Under the pieces are notes generated by a model. That model saw only the letters and a program-made list of their open reading frames with translations. It had not been told where the DNA came from and ran no database searches. From positions 62,001-126,000 of the forward strand of contig SCSE01000083.1 of the NCBI GenBank assembly GCA_004298015.1: a DNA stretch of 64,000 bases. Direction: 5' to 3'. Below, piece by piece: positions 35,858 to 46,752 of the stretch. The stretch's first letter is position 1, and the number at the start of each line of letters is the position of its first letter. The DNA comes from Rhodanobacter sp. (lineage in GTDB: Bacteria > Pseudomonadota > Gammaproteobacteria > Xanthomonadales > Rhodanobacteraceae). The position numbers and the translations under genes are program-made.

Positions 35858-36878
35858 GTCCGCAGGCTGCCTCGGCAAGCACCGGCTCGACGATGTCGGC
35901 GTGCACGGTCCCCGCGCTCTCGACGACTTCCAGCGGATGCAGGTCGAGTCGACGGAACAGGGCCCGATCGGCTTCCACGTCCGGATTGCCGGTCGTCAGC
36001 AGTTTCTCACCGTAGAAGATCGAACCGGCGCCGGCGAAGAAACACAACGCCTGCACCGCATCGTCCATCTGCTGGCGACCGGCCGACAGACGCACGATCG
36101 AGTTCGGCATCAGCAGCCGCGCGACCGCAATCGTGCGCACGAACTCGAATGGATCGAGCGTGTCGGCGTTGGCCAGTGGCGTACCCGGCACCGGCACCAA
36201 CTGATTGATCGGCACCGACTGCGGGTGCGCCGGCAAGTTGGCCAACGCCTGCAACAGGCCGGCGCGCTGGTCACGGGTTTCGCCCATGCCGACGATGCCG
36301 CCACAACAGGTTTTCAGGCCGGCGTCGCGCACTTGCTCCAGGGTACCGAGGCGATCCTGGTATTCGCGGGTGTGGATGATTTCGCCGTAGAACTCCGGCG
36401 CGGTATCGATATTGTGGTTGTAGTAGTCGAGGCCGGCATCCTTCAAGGCCTGCGCATGGCCGTTGCCCAGCAGCCCCAGCGTAGCGCAGGTCTCCAAGCC
36501 TAGATCCTTCACCGCGCTGACGATGGCGGCGACCTTCGGGATGTCGCGGTCCTTCGGGCCGCGCCACGCCGCGCCCATGCAGAAACGACTGGCCCCGGCC
36601 GCCTTGGCGGCCTTGGCGCGCTCCAGCACCTCATCGATTTCCATCAGTTTCTGCGCTGCCACGCCGGTGTCGTAACGCGCCGCCTGCGGGCAATAGGCAC
36701 AGTCTTCCGGGCAGCCTCCGGTCTTGATCGAAAGCAGGGTCGATACTTGCACCGCGTTCGGATCGTGATACGTGCGATGCACCTCGTGCGCACGATGCAG
36801 CAGGTCGTTGAACGGCAGGTCGAACAGCGCACGCACCTCGTCGCGGCTCCAGTCGTGGCGGGTGAGGGCATTGACCAT
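35829..36878 (-). CDS. bioB: Biotin synthase
   Basis: A 349-residue radical SAM enzyme that inserts sulfur into dethiobiotin. The cluster motif CPEDCAYC has Cys56, Cys60 and Cys63, followed by the [21 protein letters not shown] and RLSAGRQQM signatures. The C-terminus is Cys/His-rich (CGHGCGCS). The ATG at 36878 has GGAG 13 bases upstream and gives the normal family start; an ATG at 36938 would add a Pro/Ala tail. First gene of the bio operon; bioA and bioD are not in the window. Confidence 0.96.
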   Translation of the reverse strand: MVNALTRHDWSRDEVRALFDLPFNDLLHRAHEVHRTYHDPNAVQVSTLLSIKTGGCPEDCAYCPQAARYDTGVAAQKLMEIDEVLERAKAAKAAGASRFCMGAAWRGPKDRDIPKVAAIVSAVKDLGLETCATLGLLGNGHAQALKDAGLDYYNHNIDTAPEFYGEIIHTREYQDRLGTLEQVRDAGLKTCCGGIVGMGETRDQRAGLLQALANLPAHPQSVPINQLVPVPGTPLANADTLDPFEFVRTIAVARLLMPNSIVRLSAGRQQMDDAVQALCFFAGAGSIFYGEKLLTTGNPDVEADRALFRRLDLHPLEVVESAGTVHADIVEPVLAEAACGHGCGCSNAS

Positions 36879-37017
36879 GAGACGACGACTCCGAGGCGTG
36901 GGGGCGGAAAGTGTGGAAGCCGGCAGGGCAGCTGTCAACCGAGGTTGTCCATCTCAGGTTGACGCCGCCGGCGAGCGTATCCCGCTACCATCACGCGGGC
37001 ACGGCAGGGGAACACGG

Positions 37018-37746
37018 ATGATGATTGGCACGGGTGGATGGCGTGAACGGTTGCCGCGCGTACAGCGCTTCGTGCTGCCGTTGCGCTGCCTGTTATGCGG
37101 CGGCGCGGGCGCGGCCGACATGGATCTGTGTGCCGCATGTGCCACCGAATTGCCACGCAACCGCGCGTGTTGCAGCCGCTGCGCGCTGCCGTTGGCGACT
37201 TCGGCGGCGCTCTGCGGCGAGTGCCAGCGACGGCTCCCGCCGTGGGATGCGGCGTGGGCCCCGTTCCGCTACGGCTGGCCGCTGGACCGGCTGGAGTCCC
37301 GTTTCAAGTTCGGCGCGGATCTTGCCGCCGGACGGGTGCTGTCGCGCCTGTGGCTACGCGAGCCTTGTCCGATCCCGTTGCCACCTTGGCTTGTCGCCGT
37401 ACCGTTGCACCGGAGCCGACTGCGCCAGCGCGGTTACAACCAGGCGCTGGAATTGGCGCGCCCGCTGGCGCGCGAGTTCGGGATATCGCTGCGGCATGAC
37501 GTGCTGCGCCGGTTGCGCCGTACCGACCCCCAGACCGAACTCGATGCCCGCGCGCGGCGGCACAATGTACGCCGTGCTTTCGCGCTGCATCCCGGCCTGC
37601 AGATGCCGACGCACGTGGCGATCCTCGATGACGTGATGACCACCGGAGCCACCCTTGCGGAGTGCACCAGACTGCTCAAGCGCCACGGTGTGCAGCGCGT
37701 CGATGTGTGGGCGCTGGCGCGGGCGCCGCGACCGAGGGGTGGCTGA
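37018..37746 (+). CDS. comF: ComF family phosphoribosyltransferase-like protein
   Basis: A 242-residue ComF protein. The N-terminal part has paired Cys motifs (CLLCGG, CAAC, CSRC, CGEC) that form zinc knuckles. The C-terminal phosphoribosyltransferase domain has VPLHRSRLRQRGYNQALELA and the PRPP-binding loop ILDDVMTTGAT. ComF homologues aid uptake of transforming DNA, at the inner membrane. Two ATGs are adjacent (37018 and 37021); AGGGGA lies just upstream. It is divergent from bioB across 139 bases, as in many gammaproteobacteria. Confidence 0.92.
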   Translation: MMIGTGGWRERLPRVQRFVLPLRCLLCGGAGAADMDLCAACATELPRNRACCSRCALPLATSAALCGECQRRLPPWDAAWAPFRYGWPLDRLESRFKFGADLAAGRVLSRLWLREPCPIPLPPWLVAVPLHRSRLRQRGYNQALELARPLAREFGISLRHDVLRRLRRTDPQTELDARARRHNVRRAFALHPGLQMPTHVAILDDVMTTGATLAECTRLLKRHGVQRVDVWALARAPRPRGG

Positions 37747-37812
37747 AGCCAGGGGCCGATGAAGCCGCGGTCTTGCCACGGCGTTGCCATGGTGGCGTTG
37801 CCTCGGATGCGC

Positions 37813-38841
37813 TCAGCGCAGCGCCATCGCCAGCACGATACCCACCCACAACGCCAGGCCCAGCCAGTTGTTGTGGCGAAACGCAGCCAGGCATGCCTCC
37901 CGGGCACGCGCGCGAATCAACCACAGCTGATAGCCAAACAGGCCGGCGGCGACCAGCAACGCCAGCCAGTACGGCCAGCCCAGCATCGCGCGCTGACCGA
38001 CAAACAGCATCGCCAGCAGAAACGTCCCCATCAACATGCCGAGTATCGGCAGGTCGGCGTCACCGAACAGGATCGCGGTGGATTTCGCGCCAGCCTGAAG
38101 GTCTTCGTCGCGATCGACCATCGCGTATTCGGTGTCGTAGATCACCGACCACACGATGTTGCCCAGGAACAGCAGCCAGCCCAGCACCGGAACGCCGCCG
38201 GTCACCGCAGCGAACGCCATCGGGATCGCCCAGCCGAACGCAGCGCCCAGTACCACCTGCGGCAGGTAGGTGTGGCGCTTGGTGAACGGATACGCCGCCG
38301 CCAGCGCGGCACCGACAAACGACAGCTTGATGGTCAGCGGGTTGGTGAACAGCACCAGCACGAATGCAAACACCAGCAGAACGGCGAACACCAGCAGCGC
38401 TTCACGCGGGCTGACGCGCCCGCTTGCGATCGGTCGACCCGCGGTACGTGCCACCTGCGGATCCAGCTTGCGATCGGCGAAATCGTTGATCGCGCAGCCC
38501 GCAGCCCGCATCGCGAACACACCAAGGGTGAAAATGACCAGCGGCTTCCAGGGTGGAAAATCACCCGCAGCCAGCCACAATGCCCACCAGGTCGGCCACA
38601 ACAGCAGCAACGCGCCCACCGGCCGGTCCATCCGGGTCAATACCAGGTAGTCGAACGCCTTCTCGCGATAGTGCGCAGGCAGTTTCTGCAGCAGCCAGCC
38701 GAGCACGCGCGTGGCGCGGCTCGAACTGTCGGCCGGGCGCGCAGGCGAAGGCCCTGCAGCCACGCGCGTCACCCCGGGTCGCGGACGGGTGGCGGGTTCG
38801 GGTGTCGGTTTGCGCAGTTTGCGCTTGCGGGTGGATGGCAT
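37813..38841 (-). CDS. ubiA: 4-hydroxybenzoate polyprenyltransferase
   Basis: A 342-residue membrane prenyltransferase that attaches the polyprenyl chain to 4-hydroxybenzoate in ubiquinone synthesis. The two Asp-rich motifs are NDFADRKLD near residue 117 and DTEYAMVDRDED near 239; eight or nine hydrophobic segments follow the usual pattern. The first 45 residues (Lys/Arg/Pro-rich) are extra compared with the ~290-residue family norm, so a later start is possible, but no other in-frame ATG lies before the first helix except Met70. It is convergent with comF and 71 bases downstream of ilvA. Confidence 0.93.
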   Translation of the reverse strand: MPSTRKRKLRKPTPEPATRPRPGVTRVAAGPSPARPADSSSRATRVLGWLLQKLPAHYREKAFDYLVLTRMDRPVGALLLLWPTWWALWLAAGDFPPWKPLVIFTLGVFAMRAAGCAINDFADRKLDPQVARTAGRPIASGRVSPREALLVFAVLLVFAFVLVLFTNPLTIKLSFVGAALAAAYPFTKRHTYLPQVVLGAAFGWAIPMAFAAVTGGVPVLGWLLFLGNIVWSVIYDTEYAMVDRDEDLQAGAKSTAILFGDADLPILGMLMGTFLLAMLFVGQRAMLGWPYWLALLVAAGLFGYQLWLIRARAREACLAAFRHNNWLGLALWVGIVLAMALR

Positions 38842-38912
38842 GGCGCCAGTTTAGCCCGAGCCAGCGCAGCCGGTCGCGTGACGCGCCTCGCGAAACAAGC
38901 AAACACCCCGCG

Positions 38913-40535
38913 CTATGTCGCTCTGACGGCGGTCGCAGTAGGCGGGTGACTTTCCCCAGCCGCTCTGCCCTTTAGCAGCAGCCGATAGGCCGGGTGTTCG
39001 CTCTCGTCGCGATACGGGTAACCCAGCGTATCGAGAAAGCGCTGGAACAGTCCCCGCTCCTGCGGTGGCACCTGGATACCCACCAGGATGCGACCGTAGT
39101 CGGCACCCTGGCTGCGATAGTGGAACAAGCTGATGTTCCAGTCCGGATGCATCTGGCCGAGAAAGCGGACCAGGGCACCAGGGCGCTCGGGAAATTCGAA
39201 GCGGTACAGCAACTCATGCTGCGCCAGCGGCGACCGGCCACCGATCATGTGCCGCAGATGCAGCTTGGCCAACTCGTCGTCGGTAAGGTCGAGCACGCCG
39301 AACGCCTGGGTGTGGAATGCGGCGACCAGTTCCTCCCGTTCGCTGCGACTGGCGGTCTGCACGCCAACGAAGATATGCGCCTCGTGGGTATCGGCGATGC
39401 GGTAGTTGAACTCGGTCAGGCTGTGGTCGCCGAGCGCGGCGCAGAAGCGGCGAAAACTGCCGCGTTGCTCGGGGATGGTGACCGCGAATACCGCCTCGCG
39501 CTGCTCGCCGACCTCGGCCCGTTCGGCGACGAAGCGCAGGCGGTCGAAGTTCATGTTCGCACCGGAAACGATCGCCACACACGCACCTTCACCGGGTCCG
39601 TGCGTCTCCAGGTATTGCTTGAGACCTGCCAGCGCCAATGCACCGGCCGGTTCCGGCACGCTGCGGGTCTGCTGGTAAATGTCGCGGATCGCCGCACAGA
39701 GCGCATCGGTATCCACCCGCAACATGGCGTCGACGTGGCGGCGGCACAGCTCGAAGGTCAGCGCGCCCACCTGCTTTACCGCGGTCCCGTCGGCGAACAG
39801 GCCGACCTCGTCCAGCACGATGCGGCTGCCGGCCTCGAGTGAGCGTGCCATGGCGTCGGAATCGGCGGCCTGGACACCGATCACCGCCACCTCGGGTCGC
39901 AAGGTCTTGATGCAAGTGGCCACGCCAGCCAGCAGACCGCCGCCACCGACCGGTACGAAAACCGCCCGCAACGGGCCTGGATGCTGGCGCAGGATCTCCA
40001 GACCCACGGTGGCCTGGCCGGCGATCACCAGCGCATCGTCAAACGGGTGCACGAAGGTAAGCCCGTGCTCGGCCTGCAGGTCGGCCGCCACCGCTTGTGC
40101 GTCGCTGTAGGAGTCGCCATCTAGCACGATCTCCACCATCGCACCGCCGAGGCGGCGCACCGCATCCACCTTCATCCGCGGTGCGGTCACCGGCATCACG
40201 ATCACCGCACGGATCCCCAGTTTCGCCGCGGCCAGCGCCACCCCTTGCGCATGGTTGCCCGCCGAGGCGGCAATCACGCCACGGTCACGCGCGGCCGGGT
40301 CAAGCTGCACCATCCGGTTGTAGGCACCGCGCAGCTTGAACGAGAACACACTTTGCCGGTCCTCGCGCTTGAGCAACACCGGTTGCCCGAATCGGGCCGA
40401 CAGCTCCGGTGCGGACTCCAGCGGTGATTCGCTGGCCACGTCATAGACGCGGGCGCCATGCGCCAGGCGCAGCAACTCGTGGTCGAGCAGGCGGGCGGGT
40501 GGATCGTGCAAGTGCGAGGCTGCCGCGGCAGTCAT
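38913..40535 (-). CDS. ilvA: Threonine dehydratase (deaminase), biosynthetic
   Basis: A 540-residue PLP enzyme that converts threonine to 2-oxobutanoate, the entry to isoleucine. The catalytic domain (1-345) has [12 protein letters not shown] with the PLP Lys near residue 66, [12 protein letters not shown] near 89 and the [10 protein letters not shown] loop near 196. Two ACT-like regulatory domains (about 350-520) are the site of isoleucine inhibition. Its start overlaps the ilvM stop (ATGA). It is the last gene of the cluster and links the threonine operon to isoleucine synthesis. Confidence 0.95.
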   Translation of the reverse strand: MTAAAASHLHDPPARLLDHELLRLAHGARVYDVASESPLESAPELSARFGQPVLLKREDRQSVFSFKLRGAYNRMVQLDPAARDRGVIAASAGNHAQGVALAAAKLGIRAVIVMPVTAPRMKVDAVRRLGGAMVEIVLDGDSYSDAQAVAADLQAEHGLTFVHPFDDALVIAGQATVGLEILRQHPGPLRAVFVPVGGGGLLAGVATCIKTLRPEVAVIGVQAADSDAMARSLEAGSRIVLDEVGLFADGTAVKQVGALTFELCRRHVDAMLRVDTDALCAAIRDIYQQTRSVPEPAGALALAGLKQYLETHGPGEGACVAIVSGANMNFDRLRFVAERAEVGEQREAVFAVTIPEQRGSFRRFCAALGDHSLTEFNYRIADTHEAHIFVGVQTASRSEREELVAAFHTQAFGVLDLTDDELAKLHLRHMIGGRSPLAQHELLYRFEFPERPGALVRFLGQMHPDWNISLFHYRSQGADYGRILVGIQVPPQERGLFQRFLDTLGYPYRDESEHPAYRLLLKGRAAGESHPPTATAVRAT

Positions 40536-40780
40536 GCCGCTTCGGGCCGCGCCGGATGATGCACTTCCAGCACATCGACCAGTTTGCGCGTCTGTTGCAG
40601 GATCTGCGCGATGCTGGCGTCATCGCCCTGCAAGGTCAACGTCAGCCGCGAGACCGACGGGTCGGCGGTGGCGGCGACCATCAAGGTATCGATGTTGTAG
40701 CCGCGCGCGGCAAACAATCCGGCCACGCGCACCAGCGCACCGGCTTCGTTCTGCATCAGGATGGTGAGGGTGTGGTTCAT
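40532..40780 (-). CDS. ilvM: Acetolactate synthase small subunit, short ACT form
   Basis: An 82-residue protein consisting of a single ACT domain ([36 protein letters not shown]). It is the regulatory subunit of acetohydroxyacid synthase. Its length matches IlvM-type subunits, not the ~160-residue IlvH/IlvN. The ATG at 40780 is preferred over one at 40825, which overlaps the large-subunit gene and adds unrelated residues. It is followed by ilvA with a 4-base overlap. Confidence 0.88.
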   Translation of the reverse strand: MNHTLTILMQNEAGALVRVAGLFAARGYNIDTLMVAATADPSVSRLTLTLQGDDASIAQILQQTRKLVDVLEVHHPARPEAA

Positions 40781-40821
40781 GATCGATCTCGCTGGCGGGT
40801 GCCGGGTTTCGACGGCGCCGG

Positions 40822-42690
40822 TCAAAACATCGCCGTGGGCGTGTCTTGAGTGGGTTCGGGGGCTTCTCGCGAGGCAATGAAATCGCCGGTGATCATCTGC
40901 GCATAGCTGGCGCCGGGACCGACCATCGGGTAGACACCGGCGTCCGGATCGATCATCACCTCCAGGAACGCCGGACCTTCAAAGGCGAGAAAGCGGGCGA
41001 TCACAGACTCCATCTGCGCCGGGCGATCCAGTCGTTCCGCCCAGGCGAAGCCGTCCGCCTGCGCGGCCTTGACGAAGTCCTTCGAATGCAGGCTCTTGTC
41101 GGACGAGGCGAAGCGGCCCTTGAAGAACAGCTTCTGCCACTGCCGCACCATGCCGTCACCGCAATTGTTGAGCACCACCACCTTCACCGGCAGGCCGTAG
41201 GTGGTGACGGTCTCCATCTCGCCGATGTTCATGCGGATGCTGGCATCGCCGTCGATGTCGATTACCAGCGCATCCCGACGGGCGAACTGCGCCCCGATCG
41301 CGGCCGGCAGGCCGAAGCCCATCGTGCCCATCGAACCGGAAGTGAGCCACTGCCGCGGCTCGCGGAAATCGAGATATTGTGCGGCCCACATCTGGTGTTG
41401 GCCGACACCGGTGCTGACCACCGCACGCCCCTCGGTATGGCGGTTGATCGCCTCCAGCACCGCATAGGGCTGGATCAATGCGCTGGCGCGATCATAGTTG
41501 AGCGCGTGCACCCGCTTGAGTCGGGCCACGTGCGCGTGCCAGTCGGCATAGCGCCGATCGGCTTGCGGATGAAACCCGTGCGCCTTGCCGTAGCGCAGCA
41601 AGCGCTCCAGCGCACGTACCAGCGGTCCGCAGTGATACCACTGTACCGCCTTGACCTTGCCGATTTCGGCAGGATCGATGTCGATCTGCGCAATGAACTT
41701 CGCCGCCGGCGCAAACTTGTCCGGTACCCCGGCCACGCGGTCATCGAAGCGCGCACCGAGGGCCAATACGAAATCGCAATCCTCGACCGCGTAGTTGGCG
41801 TAGGCGGTACCGTGCATGCCGAGCATGTGCAACGCCAGCGGGTCGGTAGTGTCCACTGCGCCAAGACCCATCAGCGTGGTGGTGACCGGCAAGCCGAAGG
41901 CTTCCACGAAGGCGCGCAAGGCCGGTGCCGCCTGTGCCGCAATAACCCCGCCACCGGCATAGATCAGCGGCCGTCCCGCCCGCCCCAGCGCCTTGAAGAA
42001 GGCGGCGCACTCCGCATCGCTCAACGTCGATTGCTCGACCGCGCGCATTCTCGCGCGATAACCGGGAATCGCCAGGGTGCCCTCACCCTCGAAGCGCAGC
42101 AGGACGTTCTGCACATCCTTGGGAATGTCCACCACCACCGGTCCCGGACGACCACTGCGGGCGATTTCGAAGGCCGTGCGCAAGGTCGCTTCGAGCCGCT
42201 GCGCCTCGGTCACCAGGAACACGTGCTTGGCGCAGGCGCCCATGATGTTGCTGATCGGCGCCTCCTGGAACGCATCGCTGCCGATCGAGGCGGTCGGTAC
42301 CTGGCCGCAGATCACCACCAGCGGGATCGAATCGGCCATCGAGTCGCGCACCGGCGTCACCATGTTGGTGGCACCGGGACCCGAGGTGACCACGGCTACC
42401 CCGACCTTGCCCGAGGCTCGCGCATAGCCGGCCGCCATGAAACCCGCGCCCTGTTCGTTGGCCGGCACGATCAACGGCATCGGCTCGCCGCCATCCTCTC
42501 GGGGATGCTCCATGTTGTAGCGGAACACCGCGTCGTAGACCGGCAGGATCGCACCGCCGGAGTAACCGAACATCACGTCCACGCCGACATCGGCGAGCAC
42601 CTGCACGATGATCTCGGCACCGCTCATCGACTGTCCCGCCAGCGGGTGGCGGGCAATCCCACTTTCGGCTTTCAACGTTTGCACATTCAC
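40822..42690 (-). CDS. ilvG: Acetolactate synthase large subunit
   Basis: A 622-residue TPP enzyme that makes acetolactate and acetohydroxybutyrate, the shared first step of valine and isoleucine synthesis. It has [16 protein letters not shown] near 39, the catalytic Glu in [13 protein letters not shown] near 78, [11 protein letters not shown] near 185, and the TPP/metal motif [21 protein letters not shown] near 487. The pairing with an IlvM-type subunit suggests the ilvG name; ilvB or ilvI would describe the same activity. An inner ATG (Met22) is an alternative start. Confidence 0.94.
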   Translation of the reverse strand: MNVQTLKAESGIARHPLAGQSMSGAEIIVQVLADVGVDVMFGYSGGAILPVYDAVFRYNMEHPREDGGEPMPLIVPANEQGAGFMAAGYARASGKVGVAVVTSGPGATNMVTPVRDSMADSIPLVVICGQVPTASIGSDAFQEAPISNIMGACAKHVFLVTEAQRLEATLRTAFEIARSGRPGPVVVDIPKDVQNVLLRFEGEGTLAIPGYRARMRAVEQSTLSDAECAAFFKALGRAGRPLIYAGGGVIAAQAAPALRAFVEAFGLPVTTTLMGLGAVDTTDPLALHMLGMHGTAYANYAVEDCDFVLALGARFDDRVAGVPDKFAPAAKFIAQIDIDPAEIGKVKAVQWYHCGPLVRALERLLRYGKAHGFHPQADRRYADWHAHVARLKRVHALNYDRASALIQPYAVLEAINRHTEGRAVVSTGVGQHQMWAAQYLDFREPRQWLTSGSMGTMGFGLPAAIGAQFARRDALVIDIDGDASIRMNIGEMETVTTYGLPVKVVVLNNCGDGMVRQWQKLFFKGRFASSDKSLHSKDFVKAAQADGFAWAERLDRPAQMESVIARFLAFEGPAFLEVMIDPDAGVYPMVGPGASYAQMITGDFIASREAPEPTQDTPTAMF

Positions 42691-42757
42691 TGGATCGGTT
42701 TCCTCGACACATGGGCGATACGTGCACGCCGGCTGCCAGCAGGCGGCGTGCCGCGCA

Positions 42758-43777
42758 TCAGCCTGCTTTCTTCAATGGCGTTGCAGCCTTCTCGACAGCC
42801 TCCGGCTGCAGCCACGGCATCCGCGCGCGCAGGGCGGCCCCGACCTGCTCGATCGGATGATCGAGATCGGCCTGCTTGAGCTTCTTGTAGTTCGGCAAGC
42901 CGGCCTTGTACTCCTCGGTCCAGTTCTTCGCGAAGGTGCCGTCCTGGATGTCGCGCAGCACGTCTTTCATGCGCGCCTTGACGCCGGCATCGATGACTCG
43001 CGGTCCGCTAACGTAGTCGCCGTACTGGGCGGTTTCGGAGACAAATTGCAGCATCTTGGTCAGACCGCCCTCGTAGAACAGGTCGACGATCAGCTTCAGC
43101 TCGTGCATCACTTCGTAATAGGCAATCTCCGGCTGGTAGCCAGCCTCGACCAGGGTCTCGAAGCCCGCAATCACCAGCTCGCTGGCACCACCGCACAGCA
43201 CCGCCTGTTCACCAAACAGATCGGTCTCGGTCTCTTCCTTGAAGTCGGTGGCGATGATCATCGCGCGGCCACCGCCGATACCGTCGGCATAGGCCTTGGT
43301 GATGGCCTCGGCCTGGCCGCTGACATCCTGGTGCACCGCCCAGATGCACGGCACGCCGCGACCACGCTCATATTCGCTGCGCACCAAGGCACCAGGCCCC
43401 TTGGGCGCGACGAGAATCACGTCGATGTCCTTGCGCGGCACGATCTGGCCGAAGTGCACGTTGAAACCATGGGCGAACAAAAGCGCCGCGCCGGCCTTGA
43501 TGTTGGGTTCGATCGACGCCTTGTACAGGGTCGGCTGCACCATGTCCGGCGTCAGCACGGCCACCAGGCCGGCACCTTTCACGGCCTCGCCAGGCTCGAC
43601 CACGGTGAAGCCGTCGGCCTCGGCCTTGTGCCAGGTCGGGCCGTTCGGGCGCAGGCCGACCACCACATCGAGACCGGAGTCGCGCAGGTTGAGCGCATGG
43701 GCGCGGCCCTGGCTGCCGTAACCGAGTACGGCGATGCGCGCCTTGGCGAGGGGATTGGGGTTGCTGTGGGTACTCAT
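42758..43777 (-). CDS. ilvC: Ketol-acid reductoisomerase, class I
   Basis: A 339-residue NADP-dependent enzyme that isomerises and reduces acetohydroxy acids. It has the cofactor motif [14 protein letters not shown] near 17 and AHGFNVHFG near 107 with the active His. The metal-binding residues are in [12 protein letters not shown] and the E...[14 protein letters not shown] segment. Length fits the short class I enzyme. Its start overlaps the ilvD stop by 4 bases. Confidence 0.96.
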   Translation of the reverse strand: MSTHSNPNPLAKARIAVLGYGSQGRAHALNLRDSGLDVVVGLRPNGPTWHKAEADGFTVVEPGEAVKGAGLVAVLTPDMVQPTLYKASIEPNIKAGAALLFAHGFNVHFGQIVPRKDIDVILVAPKGPGALVRSEYERGRGVPCIWAVHQDVSGQAEAITKAYADGIGGGRAMIIATDFKEETETDLFGEQAVLCGGASELVIAGFETLVEAGYQPEIAYYEVMHELKLIVDLFYEGGLTKMLQFVSETAQYGDYVSGPRVIDAGVKARMKDVLRDIQDGTFAKNWTEEYKAGLPNYKKLKQADLDHPIEQVGAALRARMPWLQPEAVEKAATPLKKAG

Positions 43778-45492
43778 GCGGTAACTCCTTGATCGACTGT
43801 TGTGCTTGATGAATTGGCCGTCTGGGCGGCCGAACTTGTGGAAGTTTGAAGATGGGTTGTGGCGCCATCGGAGGCAGAACCGACCAAGCGTGCGTACTTG
43901 GCCAAAGCGCCGCTGGTGACCTTGGCCGCGGGTGGGTTCCAGCCGGCGCGGCGAGCCTCGAGATCGGCCGTGGTGGAAAGCTGGCGACTGGCGGCGTCAA
44001 TCACGATCGGGTCGCCATCGCGCAGCAGGGCGATCGGACCGCCACGCACCGCTTCGGGTGCCACATGGCCGACCATGAAGCCGTGAGTGGCGCCGGAAAA
44101 ACGGCCGTCGGTGATCAGACCGACGTCATTGCCGAGTCCCCGGCCAACCAGTGCCGCGGTGACGCCGAGCATTTCGCGCATGCCCGGGCCACCGGCGGGA
44201 CCTTCATTGCGGATCACGATCACGTCACCCTTGGCGATGCTGCCGCCTTGCACGGCGGCAAAGGCCTGCTCCTCGCTCTCGAACACCCGGGCGACGCCCT
44301 CGAAGTGGCTGGCACCCTTGCCGGCGAGTTTCAGGATGCAGCCTTCCGGGGCCAGGTTGCCGTACAGGATCGAGTAGCCGCCGCGCGGTTTCAACGGAAT
44401 ACTCACCGGATGCACGACCTCCTGTGCCTCGGCACGCGGTGCCGCAGCGACCTCTTCGAACAGCGTGCGACCGGTGACAGTCGGTCCGTCTTGCAGCATG
44501 CCGGCGGCGATCAGCTCCTGTGCTACACGGGCACTGCCGCCGGCACCGAACAACTCCACCGCGGTATAGCGACCGGCCGGCAGCAGGTCCGCGATCACCG
44601 GGGTATGCACCGAGGCCGGCTCGAAATCCTCGATCGTCCATGGCACCCCGGCCTCCCGCGCGATCGCCAGCAGGTGCAATATCGCATTGGTCGAACCCGC
44701 GGTGGCGGCAACCATGCGCGCCGCGTTGCTCAACGAGGTCCGGTTGAGCATTTCGCGCGGCGTGCGATTGGCCTGCAGGCATTCCATCACCAGTTCGCCA
44801 CAGCGAAACGCCGCCGCACCCTTGGCCGGGTGGGTGGCCGGGATATCGTTGAAGCCCATCGGCGACAGGCCCAGCGTCGACAGCACCATCGCCATGGTAT
44901 TGGCGGTGAACTGGCCGCCACAGGCACCTGCGCCGGGACAGGCGTCGCGTTCGACCGCGGCCAGTTCCTCATCGTCGATCTTGCCGGCACCATGTGCACC
45001 GACCGCCTCGAACACCTGCTGGATGGTGATCGGATGGTTGTCGTGGGTACCGTGCGCGATGCTGCCGCCGTACAACGCGACACCGGGAATGTTCAGCCGC
45101 GCCAGCGCCATCGCGGCGGCCGGGATGGTCTTGTCGCAACCGCACAGCACCACCATCGCATCGAGGCAATGGCCGTCCACCGCCAGCTCGATCGAGTCGG
45201 TGATCACCTCGCGGCTGACCAGCGAGGCGCGCATGCCCGAGGTGCCCATCGCGATGCCATCGGTGACGGCGATCGTGTTGAACTCGATCGGGGTACCGCC
45301 GGCGGCGCGGATACCGGCGGCCGCCTCGACGGCCAGGTCGCGCAAGTTGAGGTTGCACGGACTGACGTTGGACCAGGTATGCACCACGGCGACCAGCGGG
45401 CGCGCGATCGCCGCGTCGTCCAGTCCGGTGGCGCGCAACATGGCGCGGGCGGGGGCGCGGTCGGGGCCGCTCTTGATCACATCACTGCGCAT
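43774..45492 (-). CDS. ilvD: Dihydroxy-acid dehydratase
   Basis: A 572-residue iron-sulfur dehydratase that forms the 2-keto acids of valine and isoleucine. Cluster Cys residues lie in [11 protein letters not shown] near 42, [15 protein letters not shown] near 115 and [16 protein letters not shown] near 185; [13 protein letters not shown] is near 468. The ATG at 45492 has GGAG 6 bases upstream. The C-terminal ~25 residues (Ser/Thr-rich) extend beyond the family. A 162-base gap with a long inverted repeat separates it from leuB. Confidence 0.95.
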   Translation of the reverse strand: MRSDVIKSGPDRAPARAMLRATGLDDAAIARPLVAVVHTWSNVSPCNLNLRDLAVEAAAGIRAAGGTPIEFNTIAVTDGIAMGTSGMRASLVSREVITDSIELAVDGHCLDAMVVLCGCDKTIPAAAMALARLNIPGVALYGGSIAHGTHDNHPITIQQVFEAVGAHGAGKIDDEELAAVERDACPGAGACGGQFTANTMAMVLSTLGLSPMGFNDIPATHPAKGAAAFRCGELVMECLQANRTPREMLNRTSLSNAARMVAATAGSTNAILHLLAIAREAGVPWTIEDFEPASVHTPVIADLLPAGRYTAVELFGAGGSARVAQELIAAGMLQDGPTVTGRTLFEEVAAAPRAEAQEVVHPVSIPLKPRGGYSILYGNLAPEGCILKLAGKGASHFEGVARVFESEEQAFAAVQGGSIAKGDVIVIRNEGPAGGPGMREMLGVTAALVGRGLGNDVGLITDGRFSGATHGFMVGHVAPEAVRGGPIALLRDGDPIVIDAASRQLSTTADLEARRAGWNPPAAKVTSGALAKYARLVGSASDGATTHLQTSTSSAAQTANSSSTTVDQGVTA

Positions 45493-45521
45493 GAAAACTC
45501 CAAAATCCGTCGAGGTGGATG

Positions 45522-45607
45522 TCCCCCTGCGTGCAGGCCGGGAACGGGTGGCGCGGGGAGTCGTGACGCCAAGGGGGCACGTTCGCCAGCGCATGCACGC
45601 AGGGGGA
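45522..45607. repeat. 14-bp perfect inverted repeat in the leuB-ilvD gap
   Basis: TCCCCCTGCGTGCA at 45522-45535 pairs exactly with TGCACGCAGGGGGA at 45594-45607, 58 bases apart. It starts 30 bases before the ilvD start in transcription sense. It may be an mRNA processing or stability hairpin that separates the leu and ilv parts of the transcript. No T-run is present. Confidence 0.75.
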
Positions 45608-45654
45608 GCAAGTGGCGGACGCGGCAAGCGTCCGGAAAAGGAATGGCGCCTCGA

Positions 45655-46752
45655 TCAGCCGCATGCGCGTGCACCGCTGAAAAAGGCGTGATGGGTACGG
45701 GCGTGGTCTTCCACTGCGACCAGCACGGCATCGCGTACCGCGACCGTACCGGCCTGACCGCCGATATCCCGGGTGCGCGGACCGTGTTCCAGCACATGGG
45801 TGACGGCAGCCTCCACCGCCTGCGCCTCGGCTTCCAGTTGCAGCGAATGACGCAGCAGCAACGCGGCAGAAAGTATCGCGCCCAGCGGGTTGGCCACGCC
45901 CTGCCCGGCAATGTCCGGGGCCGAGCCGTGGATCGGTTCATACAGGCCGCGCCGACCCTCGCCGAGCGATGCCGATGGCAGCAAGCCGAGGGAGCCGGCC
46001 AGTGCCGCAGCCTCATCGGTCAGGATGTCGCCGAACAGGTTCTCGGTGACCACCACGTCGTAGCGCGACGGCTGGGTCAGCAGCAGCATCGCCATCGAAT
46101 CGACCAGCTGATGCTCGACCTTGACGTCGGGGTAGTCGCTGGCGACGCGCTGCACCGTGTTGCGCCACAGCCGCGAGGTTTCCAGCACGTTGGCCTTGTC
46201 CACCGAGGTGAGATGGCGACGGCGATCGCGCGCCAGCGCGAAGGCGCGACGCACCACCCGCTCGATTTCGACCACGGTGTATTTGCACTCGTCGGTAGCG
46301 GTGTCGGCGGTGCGTGTCTTGGCACCGAAGTAGGCACCACCGGTGAGCTCACGAACAAACAGCACGTCGACATCCTTGAGCCGCTCGTTCTTCAGTGGGG
46401 ACAGCGACGCCAGTGCCGGATGCACCTGCAGCGGCCGCAAATTCGCGTACACGCCGAGCGCGGCACGCAGCGCCAGCAGACCTTGTTCCGGCCGCACTGG
46501 GGCATTCGGATCGGACCATTTCGGTCCGCCGACCGCGCCCAGCAACACCGCATCGGCACCCTGGCACGCCGCCAGTGCCCCGGCCGGCAACGGCTCGCCA
46601 CAGGCATCGATGGCGGCGCCGCCGATCGCATGTGGTTCAAAGCTGAAGTCATGTTCGTAGTGGCTGGCGACGGCTTGCAGCACAGCGACTGCCACTTCAG
46701 TGACTTCAGGACCGACGCCATCGCCGGGCAAGGTAACGATACGCGCCTTCAT
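45655..46752 (-). CDS. leuB: 3-isopropylmalate dehydrogenase
   Basis: A 365-residue NAD-dependent enzyme for the third step of leucine synthesis. It shows LPGDGVGPEVT near 8, GAVGGPKWSD near 73, VRELTGGAYFG near 135, SVDKANVLETSRLWR near 185, the metal-binding DSMAMLLL and TENLFGDILTDEAAAL stretch, and EPIHGSAPDIAGQ near 276. The start at 46752 overlaps the leuD stop (ATGA). Confidence 0.96.
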   Translation of the reverse strand: MKARIVTLPGDGVGPEVTEVAVAVLQAVASHYEHDFSFEPHAIGGAAIDACGEPLPAGALAACQGADAVLLGAVGGPKWSDPNAPVRPEQGLLALRAALGVYANLRPLQVHPALASLSPLKNERLKDVDVLFVRELTGGAYFGAKTRTADTATDECKYTVVEIERVVRRAFALARDRRRHLTSVDKANVLETSRLWRNTVQRVASDYPDVKVEHQLVDSMAMLLLTQPSRYDVVVTENLFGDILTDEAAALAGSLGLLPSASLGEGRRGLYEPIHGSAPDIAGQGVANPLGAILSAALLLRHSLQLEAEAQAVEAAVTHVLEHGPRTRDIGGQAGTVAVRDAVLVAVEDHARTHHAFFSGARACG

